Shown here one piece after another: positions 1-7,637 of a DNA stretch of 58,821 bases. The position numbers and the translations under genes were made by a program. Numbering within the stretch: position 1 is the stretch's first letter; each line of letters starts with the position of its first letter. The stretch is from Ectopseudomonas oleovorans. Lineage in GTDB: Bacteria > Pseudomonadota > Gammaproteobacteria > Pseudomonadales > Pseudomonadaceae. The stretch is from contig NZ_QASO01000069.1 in NCBI RefSeq assembly GCF_003052605.1, positions 1 to 58,821 on the forward strand, in the 5' to 3' direction. A model generated the notes under the pieces. The model did not search any database. It saw nothing but the letters and a program-made list of their open reading frames with translations, and was not told the DNA's origin.

Positions 1-126
1 GGGCTGAGCAATGTGCTGGCCTTGATGGCTAAAAGCCTCAGTGCCGTACGCTCAGGCCGTAGCTTTGCGCGCCAACGCAAACGCGCAGCCAGCCGAGGTT
101 GTGAGGGCTACAAACCGACGCGCTGA
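1..126 (+). CDS. C-terminal fragment of an unidentified protein cut by the window edge
   Basis: An open frame enters from the left edge in frame 1 and ends at TGA 124-126, giving 41 residues. The tail is very basic (the run SFARQRKRAASRGCEGYKPTR lies near the end), which would suit a DNA-binding protein such as a transposase, but I do not recognise the family and the start is outside the window. It lies next to integron-type cassettes, so a mobile-element gene is plausible but is inference only. Confidence 0.3.
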   Translation, partial: GLSNVLALMAKSLSAVRSGRSFARQRKRAASRGCEGYKPTR

Positions 127-357
127 AGAAACACCACCGCCCAACCTCCGTGCAAAAAAGCTGGCCACAAGCGGTCAGCATAGGCTCGTCCGGAGAACGA
201 GAAATCTCGCCTAGACAGCCGGAACAGACGATGCTCACATCACCGCCAGCCCAGCTAGACCGCCTGATTGAGCGGCAGAGGCCTGGTCATCGCCCGACGG
301 CCATGGCGGCTGGCTGCTTCGGGGGGGTTGCCTTGGGCAGGGCTGCAGCTTAGGTTG
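127..357. other. Gene-free stretch left of the cassettes
   Basis: I see no convincing gene here. Short open frames on both strands lack ribosome binding sites and family resemblance. The stretch is GC-rich, unlike the AT-rich cassettes to its right, so a junction between different DNA sources probably lies near 350-420. Confidence 0.4.
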
Positions 358-420
358 ATGACATTGGGCTTTAGCCCGTCCCGAGTGAGCGAAGCGAACG
401 GTTTGAACCAGTTGTTATGC
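358..420 (-). mobile_element. Left part of a degenerate attC site of cassette B
   Basis: Read on the minus strand, the site starts with GCATAAC (420 to 414) two bases after the stop codon at 422, followed by an L''-like GGTTCAA and a GC-rich arm with GGGCTAAAGCCC. GCATAAC is the exact complement of the GTTATGC that opens the same cassette at 1042-1036, as expected when both ends come from one circular cassette. A matching right half with GTTRRRY cannot be found, so the site looks truncated or decayed on that side. Confidence 0.55.
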
Positions 421-1041
421 TTTAGTGGTAATTTCTTTGATCGAGCCACTCGACGCATTTGGTCTTTTGATTGACCTGAACAAAAATCGTACCACTCGTT
501 AGTTTTGCGCATGAATCAAAACCGGTGTCTTCTAGGTTTTTTATGCCTGAGTGATACTCAGATAAAAACTCTAGGAAAATATTAATTATTTCGTTGTAGT
601 TGTTTTCTTCAGAAGGTTTGGGAATCAGCAATTTGAACTTTTTTCCATCGTTTGCTTCGGCAAATATTGAGAATGCTAACGAGTATGGATTTCCAGTGCT
701 TAATTTTCCGGATGAGCCAGAAAGTATCGGTTCAATTCGTGGGGTTGACATTATTTTTGTAGCTAGGCCAGAGAGTTTTGCATTGAGTGCGAGGCCATGA
801 GCCTTACCCAGCTCATTGAAAAAGCCACCGAAGTATGATTTGGCTATGAAGATCATCACTAAAGTTGGAATAAACCACTCTATGCATGCTTGCGGCCCGC
901 TCGGCGGTCTGGAATCAACTAATATATTTAGCTCTTCGTTATCAAACGATGTCCTAAATTCTTCAAAAATCTCGCTCGGCAAACTGTCTTCATATATTAG
1001 CGCTATATCAGGCTTCTGCATTTTTGCTCCTGCATGCATAA
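414..1041 (-). mobile_element. Integron gene cassette B (orphan membrane protein)
   Basis: The cassette runs on the minus strand from TTATGC (1041 to 1036) to the R''-type core GCATAAC (420 to 414). It has one gene, a 15-base gap between the attC core and the start codon, and almost no spacer after the stop, which is the usual compact layout of a cassette. Base composition is AT-rich compared with the chromosome to the right. Boundaries come from core-site complementarity; the far attC half is damaged, so the outer end is approximate. Confidence 0.65.
422..1021 (-). CDS. Cassette-borne hypothetical protein with one membrane segment
   Basis: The protein has 199 residues and I do not recognise its family. 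The start at 1021 is chosen because AGGAG lies five bases upstream, directly after the attC of the preceding cassette; an upstream ATG would run into that attC. Residues 1-45 are polar (starting MQKPDIALIYED), residues about 47-66 form a hydrophobic segment (IEWFIPTLVMIFIAKSYFGG) likely to cross or sit in the membrane, and the remaining 130 residues are soluble in character, with a KKFKLLIPKP stretch and an acidic C-terminal half. It may be an independent cassette function such as immunity, or a partner of the peptide system upstream; the sequence does not decide. Confidence 0.7.
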   Translation of the reverse strand: MQKPDIALIYEDSLPSEIFEEFRTSFDNEELNILVDSRPPSGPQACIEWFIPTLVMIFIAKSYFGGFFNELGKAHGLALNAKLSGLATKIMSTPRIEPILSGSSGKLSTGNPYSLAFSIFAEANDGKKFKLLIPKPSEENNYNEIINIFLEFLSEYHSGIKNLEDTGFDSCAKLTSGTIFVQVNQKTKCVEWLDQRNYH

Positions 1042-1132
1042 CGCCAGCATAACCGGTGAAGCAAGCTGCTGCGGTTTTTGCACACAAAAATCGCAACAGC
1101 TTGCGGAGTCCGAGTTGATGCTTTTGTTAGCT
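1036..1132 (-). mobile_element. attC recombination site of the graspetide cassette
   Basis: The 97-bp site starts on the minus strand with AGCTAAC (1132 to 1126), two bases past the precursor stop codon, and ends with GTTATGC (1042 to 1036). Between them are paired L-type boxes (AGCATCAAC and its partner around 1046-1057) and a long imperfect stem, GCAAGCTGTTGCGATTTTTG with its near-complement at 1061-1080. AGCTAAC is the exact complement of GTTAGCT at the upstream cassette junction (2350-2344), which is the pattern left by integrase insertion between G and TT. The site fits the attC architecture of core sites, boxes and folded stem. Confidence 0.8.
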
Positions 1133-1133
1133 T

Positions 1134-1343
1134 TTACGCAGCTACAAGCATCCCCTCATTCGGGCGATCAGAATCAGAGCGGTCATCTTTCTCAGCTGCA
1201 TAAGTTGATTGAGCTGTGCTTGTTGACGCGCCTGAGCCATAAATTTTCTGAGCATCAGGATTTGCAGGAGTCCAACTCCATTCATCTTGAACAATCTCAT
1301 CGTTACTTGGAGCTTCTAGAAATTTCATAGCGAATACTTTCAT
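1134..1343 (-). CDS. Putative graspetide precursor peptide
   Basis: The peptide has 69 residues. It starts inside the stop codon of the ATP-grasp gene (ATGA, 1343-1340), with AAGGGTG upstream, so translation is probably coupled. Residues 1-37 look like a leader (MKVFAMKFLEAP at the N-terminus, then an acidic and Trp-rich segment). Residues 40-47 (STSTAQST) give a run of hydroxyl side chains and residues 51-63 (EKDDRSDSDRPNE) a run of acidic ones. Graspetide enzymes join Thr/Ser to Asp/Glu side chains as macrolactones, so this pairing fits a modified core at about 40-63. The family is not one I can match by name, and no cleavage site is obvious. The role is inferred from composition and coupling to the ligase. 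Confidence 0.65.
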   Translation of the reverse strand: MKVFAMKFLEAPSNDEIVQDEWSWTPANPDAQKIYGSGASTSTAQSTYAAEKDDRSDSDRPNEGMLVAA

Positions 1344-2308
1344 TTTTCACCCTTCTTTTTTGATAAAAAACTTACAATTGAATCCGATATACCTAAGCCA
1401 GTTAAGTCTTCAATCCATAGCCATTGCCCCATTGTGTTGATTTCTAAAAAATGCCACTCGCCAGATGGCGTAACAATAAAGTCTAAAGCACCAAATTCAA
1501 GATCTAGAGACGTCATGAATTTATTGACCTTCTCTCGAATTTCGCTAGGAGGCTCTATTGGATGATGCGGTGTATTTGGAATGTCATACCTCCTCCAGTC
1601 AATACTTGCTAATTTTGATTTTTGAGATTGAATTTGGCACACATGATGATCTTGACCGACCACTGTGTACCTAACCTCATAGTCTTTTTCTACATACGCC
1701 TGAAGAACAATTGGATTTTCATTGATGTCGCCGAAGTCACAGATTTCAGCCTCTGAAACTTTGTTTACATATAAGCCTTTGAAGCTTCCGTCGGAGTCCT
1801 GATAAAACTCTTGATTCATGAGCTTCAAAACCACATCACCATAAATATCGATAAAATTGCAAAGCTCCTTCTTGTCATTGCTTACAATTAATGGTGGCAA
1901 TGTGAATCCAATATTTCTTGCCATATCCATCTGTAGATATTTATTTTCTGCTTGATATGACTTTGCTAATGGATTTAGCCATTTTACGGTCTTTAATGTA
2001 TTGTACAGCCCAAGCAATGTTTTATTCCATTCCCCACGCCATATTTTAAATCCTGGATCGTTTATATTAGCCTCCTCTAAGGAGACTTCAACAAAAGGTC
2101 GGCGCACCCAAACCTTATCTATCTGATCTGAGTTAATCGAAAGATCATTCTGTTGAATACTCCATTTCTCCTCAAAAAATGTAATCCTTGAAGACTTCAG
2201 TGAATCTGTATCCAAATCAAATCTAAAGTATTTTTCATTGCTTCTATTCAGCTTTCCGCATACGACATCAGCGTGCTTGTCAAACTTATCACTTAATACC
2301 AATATCAT
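1340..2308 (-). CDS. MvdD/MdnC-type ATP-grasp ligase (graspetide synthetase)
   Basis: The 322-residue protein resembles microviridin-type ATP-grasp enzymes, which use ATP to form ester or amide bonds between side chains of a precursor peptide in the cytoplasm. It has the typical N-terminal start MILVLSDKFD and the FRFDLD strand, KVWVRRP at 65-71, a lysine in VVLKLMNQ (about 162) for nucleotide binding, EVRYTVVG at 211-218, and the metal-binding end GALDFIV (273-279) with FLEINTMGQW (287-296). A RimK/glutathione-synthetase relative is less likely given the WN region at 94-112 and the C-terminal WIEDLTGLGI. AGGAG lies 11 bases before the ATG. The gene overlaps the precursor by four bases and is more AT-rich than the flanking chromosome. 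Confidence 0.85.
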   Translation of the reverse strand: MILVLSDKFDKHADVVCGKLNRSNEKYFRFDLDTDSLKSSRITFFEEKWSIQQNDLSINSDQIDKVWVRRPFVEVSLEEANINDPGFKIWRGEWNKTLLGLYNTLKTVKWLNPLAKSYQAENKYLQMDMARNIGFTLPPLIVSNDKKELCNFIDIYGDVVLKLMNQEFYQDSDGSFKGLYVNKVSEAEICDFGDINENPIVLQAYVEKDYEVRYTVVGQDHHVCQIQSQKSKLASIDWRRYDIPNTPHHPIEPPSEIREKVNKFMTSLDLEFGALDFIVTPSGEWHFLEINTMGQWLWIEDLTGLGISDSIVSFLSKKKGEK

Positions 2309-2349
2309 TGTCTATCATTCTCCTCTGATCGAATTTCTGGCAAAGCTAA

Positions 2350-2822
2350 CAGTGATTAGACGGAAGGCGGTACTAACGCGATAGTAGAGCCTTCCATCTA
2401 ACTCCGCACCATCATCATGGTTACCCTGGGAAATTCTTTTTAAAATCATGGCATTACCAGCCAGCTCCTGATCCTTGGGCGTATTCGCTTGACTTCCTCT
2501 TTTGCCTCATTGCTTACAGTTGCTCAAAAAACAGCCAGAACACCCTGTTTGTGTTCCGCGCGCTAAGCCTTGAACGCCCAGGCCATGTATCCATCGGCAA
2601 ATGGCGCTTCGCCATGAGGCGTTGAGCTTCGTCATGAAGCTGTCCGTTTGCTGAAGCTATATTCCTTTTACTGCTTGTTGCAACTTGCTGACTGAACTTT
2701 TTGATTTTGCTACGGTCTTGCCCTCGTCCGGGAGCAGGCTTTTGTTTGCGCCCGGCGTTCTTGCGGCCTGCGCTTTAGCGATGGTTTCGCTGAGCGCAGG
2801 CCCTTCGCGACGGTGAGAGGCC
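2350..2822. other. Gene-free region between the cassettes and the ABC operon
   Basis: No integrase frame and no other gene is seen. At 2356-2401 a 13-bp inverted repeat (TTAGACGGAAGGC with one mismatch to its partner) encloses 20 bases and lies five bases from the cassette junction; it could be part of an attachment site or a hairpin targeted by insertion. At 2608-2642 are two small hairpins (CGCTTCGCCATGAGGCG and GCTTCGTCATGAAGC). The promoter of the ABC operon must lie here, but I cannot place it with confidence. Confidence 0.4.
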
Positions 2823-3743
2823 ATGATCGATATAAGAAACCTGACCAAGCGTTTTGCGCAGCACACGGCAGTCGATGACTTGTCGTTCCAGGTCCAGCCA
2901 GGGGAAGTGCTGGGCTTTCTCGGCCCCAACGGGGCCGGCAAATCCACCACCATGAAGATGCTTACCGGCTTTCTCGCGCCGACCTCCGGCACGGCGAGCA
3001 TCCTCGGCTGCGATATTCAGACCCAGACCCTCGAGGCCCAGCGGCAGATCGGTTATCTGCCGGAGGGTGCGCCGTGCTACGGCGACATGACGGTGCGTGG
3101 TTTTCTTGAATTTATCGCCGAGGTACGTGGCTTTCGCGGTGCCGAGAAGAAGCAGCGCGTGCAGCGCGCGGTGCAGCAGGTGGAGTTGGAGAAGGTGCTG
3201 GAGCAGAGCATCGAGACGCTGTCCAAGGGCTTCAAGCGCCGCGTTGGCCTGGCCCAGGCGATTCTGCATGATCCGCGTGTGCTGATTCTCGACGAGCCCA
3301 CCGACGGCCTCGACCCCAACCAGAAACATCAGGTGCGCCAACTGATCCAGGGCCTGGCGCAAGACAAGATCGTGATCATTTCCACCCATATTCTCGAAGA
3401 GGTCACGGCGCTGTGTACCCGCGCGGTGGTGATCGCCCAGGGCCGCCTGCTGGCCGATGGCACGCCGCTGGAGTTGGAAAGCCGCTCGCGCTATCACCAG
3501 GCGGTGACGCTGGTGGCCGATGAGGCGCTGGACCAGGCAGCTCTTGCGGCGCTGCCGGGCGTTGCCGGTGTCGAGGAGAACGCCCGCGAGCACAGCCTGA
3601 GCGTGCTGGCGCAGCCGGGCGAGGTGATCTTCCCGCAGGTCAATGCGCTGATTGCCGAACGCGGCTGGAAGGTCAAGGAACTCAATGTGGAACGCGGCCG
3701 GCTCGATGAAGTGTTCCGCACGCTGACCCGGGGAGAGCAGTGA
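2823..3743 (+). CDS. ABC transporter ATP-binding protein (GldA-like)
   Basis: This 306-residue ATPase energises the membrane transporter made with the next gene. It shows Walker A GPNGAGKS (34-41), the signature LSKGFKRR (133-140), Walker B LILDEP (154-159), GLDP D-loop and switch histidine H189 in STHILEEV. The C-terminal 90 residues are an extra domain of the type seen in ABC-2 exporters. The start is preceded by a purine-rich GGTGAGAGG. The gene overlaps the permease by four bases (ATGA). The family is related to GldA of gliding bacteria and NosF; in pseudomonads the substrate is unknown to me. Confidence 0.93.
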   Translation: MIDIRNLTKRFAQHTAVDDLSFQVQPGEVLGFLGPNGAGKSTTMKMLTGFLAPTSGTASILGCDIQTQTLEAQRQIGYLPEGAPCYGDMTVRGFLEFIAEVRGFRGAEKKQRVQRAVQQVELEKVLEQSIETLSKGFKRRVGLAQAILHDPRVLILDEPTDGLDPNQKHQVRQLIQGLAQDKIVIISTHILEEVTALCTRAVVIAQGRLLADGTPLELESRSRYHQAVTLVADEALDQAALAALPGVAGVEENAREHSLSVLAQPGEVIFPQVNALIAERGWKVKELNVERGRLDEVFRTLTRGEQ

Positions 3744-4474
3744 TGACCCAGTTGCCCGTGATCTTCAAACGCGAGCTGGCGAGCTACTTCGCCACGCCGC
3801 TGGCTTATGTGTTCATCGTCATCTTCCTGGTACTGTCCGGGGTGTTCACCTTTTATCTGGGCGGTTTCTTCGAAGGCGGCCAGGCCAATCTCTCGGCCTT
3901 CTTCAATTTCCACCCCTGGCTCTATCTGTTCCTGGTGCCGGCGATTGCCATGCGCCTGTGGGCGGAGGAGCGCAAGTCCGGCTCCATCGAGCTGCTGATG
4001 ACCCTGCCGATCACCCGCTTCGAGGCGGTCACCGGCAAGTTCCTGGCGGCCTGGGTGTTCGCCGGCATTGCGTTGCTGCTGACCTTCCCGATGATCATCA
4101 CGGTCAACTACCTGGGCGAGCCGGACAACGGCGCCATCGTCACCGGCTATATCGGCAGCTGGCTGCTGGCCGGCGCCTATCTGGCCATCGGCTCGTGCAT
4201 GTCGGCGCTGAGCAAGAACCAGGTGATCGCCTTCATCCTCGCGGTCAGTGCCTGCTTCCTGTTTATCGTCAGCGGTTTTCCCATGGTGCTCGACGCCTTC
4301 GCCTGGGCGCCGCAGTGGCTGGTGGACGCCATCGCCTCGCTGAGCTTTCTGGTGCGTTTCGACGCCATCAGCAAGGGCGTGATCGATTTGCGCGACCTTT
4401 TGTATTTCCTCTCGCTGATCGCCGCCTGGCTGACTGCCACCGCTGTGGTCATCGACCTGAAGAAAGCCGACTGA
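3740..4474 (+). CDS. ABC-2 type permease (GldF-like)
   Basis: The protein has 244 residues and about six hydrophobic segments (roughly 22-45, 58-72, 102-122, 140-160, 170-190, 218-238), with the ABC-2 permease feature ERKSGSIELLMTLPI at 76-90. It forms the inner-membrane channel partner of the preceding ATPase, to which it is translationally coupled. Twelve bases separate it from the next gene, which has the extracytoplasmic auxiliary domain found beside such permeases. The substrate cannot be told from sequence. Confidence 0.92.
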   Translation: MMTQLPVIFKRELASYFATPLAYVFIVIFLVLSGVFTFYLGGFFEGGQANLSAFFNFHPWLYLFLVPAIAMRLWAEERKSGSIELLMTLPITRFEAVTGKFLAAWVFAGIALLLTFPMIITVNYLGEPDNGAIVTGYIGSWLLAGAYLAIGSCMSALSKNQVIAFILAVSACFLFIVSGFPMVLDAFAWAPQWLVDAIASLSFLVRFDAISKGVIDLRDLLYFLSLIAAWLTATAVVIDLKKAD

Positions 4475-4486
4475 AGGAACGCGCCC

Positions 4487-6313
4487 ATGAAAAAGCTGAT
4501 CTATTCCGGCGCCGGGTTGCTGCTGATCGCGGTGGCCTTTCTCGCCTTCAACCTGCTGGCCGGCCTGGGCCTGGGCGGTGCGCGCCTGGACCTGACCGAG
4601 CAGAAGCTCTACACCATCTCCGACGGCACCAAGCAGATCCTTGCCGAGCTGGACGAGCCGATCAACCTGTACTTCTTCTATTCGGACAAGGTGGCCAAGA
4701 ACCTGCCGGCGCTGCGCACCTACGCCCAGCGCGTGGAGGAGATGCTCAAGGCTTACCAGGCCCAGGCTGGCGGCAAGATCCGCCTGCATATCATCGACCC
4801 TGAGCCGTTCTCCGAGGACGAGGACAAGGCCGCGCAGTTCGGTCTGCAGGGCATCCCGCTGCAGCAGGGCGGTGACTCGATCTACTTCGGCCTGGCTGGC
4901 ACCAACGGCCTGGACAACACCCAGGTGATCCCGTTCTTCGCCCTGGATCAGGAGGAGCATCTGGAGTACGAGCTGAGCCGCCTGGTGCAGACCCTGGCCA
5001 AGCCGGAGCTGCCGGTGGTTGGCGTGCTCTCCGGGCTGCCGATGACCGGTGGCTTCGACATGATGGCGCGGCAGCCGACGCCGCCGTGGATGGTGCTGGA
5101 GCAGGTGCGCCAGTTGTTCCAGATCGAGCAGCTCCAGAGCGATGTCGACCAGATTCCCGACAAGGTCTCGGTGCTCTGGCTGGTGCATCCGAAGAACCTG
5201 CCCGAGCAGACCCTGTACGCCATCGATCAGTTCGTGCTGCGCGGCGGCAAGCTGATGGTGTTCGTCGATCCCTATGCCGAGGCCGATACCGGTGATATGC
5301 CGGGTGAAGTGGCGGTGGACCGGGCGTCGAATATCGAGTCGCTGTTCAAGGCCTGGGGGCTGCGCATGGTGCCGGACAAGGTGCTCGGTGACGGCTCCTA
5401 CGCCATGTCGGTCAACCGTGGTCAGGGCCAGCGTCCGGTTCGTCACGCTGCCTGGCTGAGCCTGCCGCGCAAGGCGCTGGATCAGACCGATATCGCCACG
5501 GCTGGGCTGGAGAACGTCACCGTCGCCACCGCCGGCATTCTCGAGCCGGTGGAAGGGGCGAAGACGCGCTTTACCCCGCTGATGCAAAGCTCCGAATACG
5601 CCATGCCCTTCGACGCCCAGCGCTTCGCCATGCTCAGCAACCCCGAGGAGCTGATCCGCGAACTGGAGCCGACCGGCGAGCGCTACACCATCGCTGCGCG
5701 TATCGACGGTCCGGCGCAGAGCGCCTTCCCCGATGGCATCGAGGGGCGCAAGGACGGTCTCAGGCAGGCAGACAACATCAACGTCATCGCCGTGGCCGAT
5801 ACCGACATCCTCAGTGATCGCATGTGGGTGCAGGTGCAGGACTTCTTCGGCCAGCGCATGCCGCAACCCTGGGCGGATAACGGCAGCTTCACCATCAACG
5901 CGCTGGACAACCTGACCGGCTCTGAGGCGCTGATCAGCGTACGTTCGCGTGGTCGCTTCAGCCGTCCGTTCGTGGTGGTCGAGGAGCTGCAGCGCGCCGC
6001 CGAACAGCGTTTCCGTGACAAGGAGCAGGCACTGCAGGCACGCCTGGCCGAAACCGAGCAGCAACTGGCGGCGCTACAGCAAAGCGACGATCCAAACCTG
6101 GAGCTCACGCCTGAGCAGCAGGGCGCGTTGCAGCGCTTCATCCAACAGAAGCTGGAGATTCGCAAGGAGCTGCGCGAGGTGCGCTACCAGCTCAATGCCG
6201 ATATCGAGGCGCTGGGCCGCACGCTGAAGATCATTAATATCGCCCTGGTGCCGGCGCTGCTGACCCTGGGCGTGTTGGCGTTGTGGCTGTGGCGGCGCCG
6301 TCGTCGCGCGTGA
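4487..6313 (+). CDS. GldG-family ABC auxiliary protein
   Basis: The 608-residue protein has an N-terminal membrane anchor (about 6-28), a large periplasmic part that includes the ABC-type auxiliary domain (LDLTEQKLYTISDGTKQIL near 37-55 is characteristic), a charged Gln/Glu-rich coiled coil at about 500-575, and a C-terminal membrane helix ending in WRRRRRRA. In Bacteroidetes GldG works with GldA and GldF in gliding or surface secretion; pseudomonads do not glide, so here it probably serves another export or envelope task. The start follows GAAGGAACG. The order ATPase, permease, GldG, DUF4340 is conserved in Pseudomonas as I recall it. Confidence 0.9.
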   Translation: MKKLIYSGAGLLLIAVAFLAFNLLAGLGLGGARLDLTEQKLYTISDGTKQILAELDEPINLYFFYSDKVAKNLPALRTYAQRVEEMLKAYQAQAGGKIRLHIIDPEPFSEDEDKAAQFGLQGIPLQQGGDSIYFGLAGTNGLDNTQVIPFFALDQEEHLEYELSRLVQTLAKPELPVVGVLSGLPMTGGFDMMARQPTPPWMVLEQVRQLFQIEQLQSDVDQIPDKVSVLWLVHPKNLPEQTLYAIDQFVLRGGKLMVFVDPYAEADTGDMPGEVAVDRASNIESLFKAWGLRMVPDKVLGDGSYAMSVNRGQGQRPVRHAAWLSLPRKALDQTDIATAGLENVTVATAGILEPVEGAKTRFTPLMQSSEYAMPFDAQRFAMLSNPEELIRELEPTGERYTIAARIDGPAQSAFPDGIEGRKDGLRQADNINVIAVADTDILSDRMWVQVQDFFGQRMPQPWADNGSFTINALDNLTGSEALISVRSRGRFSRPFVVVEELQRAAEQRFRDKEQALQARLAETEQQLAALQQSDDPNLELTPEQQGALQRFIQQKLEIRKELREVRYQLNADIEALGRTLKIINIALVPALLTLGVLALWLWRRRRRA

Positions 6314-6348
6314 GGCCGATACCAGTTGGTGGGGCTGAGGGCTCCACC

Positions 6349-6397
6349 TGTGGGAGGCGCTTCAGCGGCGACAGTCGCGGCTAAAGCCCCTCCCACA
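6349..6397. repeat. REP-like hairpin
   Basis: TGTGGGAGGCGC and its near-complement GCCCCTCCCACA form a stem, with GGCGACAGTCGC between them. It belongs to the GTGGGAGC/GTAGGAGC repeat family that recurs through this window. It sits in the gap before the DUF4340 gene, after the GldG stop, and could stabilise or terminate the upstream message. Confidence 0.7.
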
Positions 6398-6496
6398 AAG
6401 AGCGTGCGCAGGGTGGATCACGCTTTACCGATCCACCGCTGCGGTGGATGTAAAACGCGATATCCACGCGCATAGTCATTCACTTGTGAGGAGATC

Positions 6497-7489
6497 ATGG
6501 GACGTAAAGGTCTGATCGCATTGATCATCATCGTGCTGCTTTGCGTGCTGGGTTACCTGGCCGTGCAGCGCGGCCAGCAGCAGAGCACGGCGCAAGTCGA
6601 GTCGGCGCCCTGGCTGGCAGCCGAACAGGGCTATCTGAATACGCTGCAGGCGCTGGAGATCGAGGCGCCGGGGCAGCCCTCGGTACGCATCGAGCGGCGT
6701 GAAGATGGTTGGGTGGTGCCGGCGAAGGCCGACTATCCGGCGGCGCCGCAAGCGCTGGCCGAACTGCTGCGGGCATTGCGTGAGGCGCGCACGCAGGAGG
6801 CCAAGACCGCCAACCCGCAGTGGCATGCTCGTTTGGGACTGGCCGAGGAGGGGGCGGCTGATGAGCAGGCGCTGCGTCTGAAGCTGCACTTCGACGGCCA
6901 TCCCGACCTGGGGCTGCGCTTGGGTAATCCGTCTCAGCAAGGCAGTGGGCAACTGGTGCGTCGTGCCGGCGAGAATCAGGTCTGGCTGATCGATCAGCAG
7001 TTGCAGGTGCCGACGCGTGAGCTGGACTGGCTGGATCGGCGTGTCACCGACATTCCCTTCACGCGCATCGCGCGCCTTGAGCTGCGCTACGCCGATGGCG
7101 AGAAACTTACCCTGACGCGTGCCGATGCCCAGCAGTACAACTTCGCTGTCGCAGAGCTGCGCAAGGAGCAGAAACTCAGCTTCGAGGGTGCGGCCAATGG
7201 TGTCGCACTGGTCTTCTCCAACCTGCAGTTCGCTGATGCCGCGCCGCTGGCGCAGATAGGTTTCAAGCAGGCGCCGGTGCTGCAGTTCAGCCTCAGTGGT
7301 TTTGCCGAGGAAAAGCTCGAAGGAGCGTTGTACAAGCAGGGTGAGCAGTATTGGTTGGTGCTTGGCGAGCGTGAAGGTTTCAACGCCGCAGAGGTGAGTG
7401 CGCGCAGTGACTGGGCATATCGACTGGAGCCTGATCAGGTGCAGCGGCTGGCGAAGAAGTTGCGCGATCTGTTAGTCAAAAGCCCATAA
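6497..7489 (+). CDS. DUF4340 domain protein
   Basis: The protein has 330 residues, with a single N-terminal membrane anchor (about 5-22, [18 protein letters not shown]) and a soluble, presumably periplasmic body of repeated beta-rich units, the layout of DUF4340. This family usually follows GldG-type genes, and the position here supports a shared function with the ABC transporter. TGAGGAG lies seven bases before the ATG. A 183-base gap containing a REP and a GATCCACCGC hairpin separates it from the GldG gene, so it may also have its own promoter. Confidence 0.88.
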   Translation: MGRKGLIALIIIVLLCVLGYLAVQRGQQQSTAQVESAPWLAAEQGYLNTLQALEIEAPGQPSVRIERREDGWVVPAKADYPAAPQALAELLRALREARTQEAKTANPQWHARLGLAEEGAADEQALRLKLHFDGHPDLGLRLGNPSQQGSGQLVRRAGENQVWLIDQQLQVPTRELDWLDRRVTDIPFTRIARLELRYADGEKLTLTRADAQQYNFAVAELRKEQKLSFEGAANGVALVFSNLQFADAAPLAQIGFKQAPVLQFSLSGFAEEKLEGALYKQGEQYWLVLGEREGFNAAEVSARSDWAYRLEPDQVQRLAKKLRDLLVKSP

Positions 7490-7542
7490 AACGAGCTGTA
7501 ACCCGCATATCTTCTGGGTTCGTGGCGGTTTTGAAAAAGTGC

Positions 7543-7570
7543 TTTTCAGTCACAATCCATGCTTTATACT
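7543..7570 (+). promoter_or_regulatory. Likely promoter of the cold-shock gene
   Basis: TATACT at 7565-7570 matches a -10 box well; a weak -35 (TTTTCA, 7543-7548) lies 16 bases upstream. It would give a 5' leader of about 140 bases, which is typical for cold-shock messages. Confidence 0.5.
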
Positions 7571-7637
7571 CGGCCTTCGACTGCAGCAAGAACGCGAATC
7601 GCTTGACCTGCTCCATGCTCGATTGCCGGGGGTGGCG

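Larger units (their letters stand above)
1042..2349 (-). mobile_element. Integron gene cassette A encoding a graspetide pair
   Basis: This 1308-bp cassette opens with TTAGCT (2349 to 2344) and closes with the G of its attC at 1042. It holds two overlapping genes, an ATP-grasp ligase and a small precursor peptide, and no transporter or protease. Two-gene cassettes are less common than single-gene ones. No intI gene or recognisable cassette promoter is visible to the right, so this may be a remnant of a chromosomal integron or a single cassette integrated at a secondary site. Confidence 0.75.

Noticed and set aside
3494..6064. Very long open frame on the minus strand opposite the GldG gene (similar ones lie opposite glnD at 17199-20978 and bamA at 30174-32540)
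   Set aside because: These are mirror frames of GC-rich coding genes. They have no family resemblance and no ribosome binding sites, and the opposite strands hold unmistakable genes.
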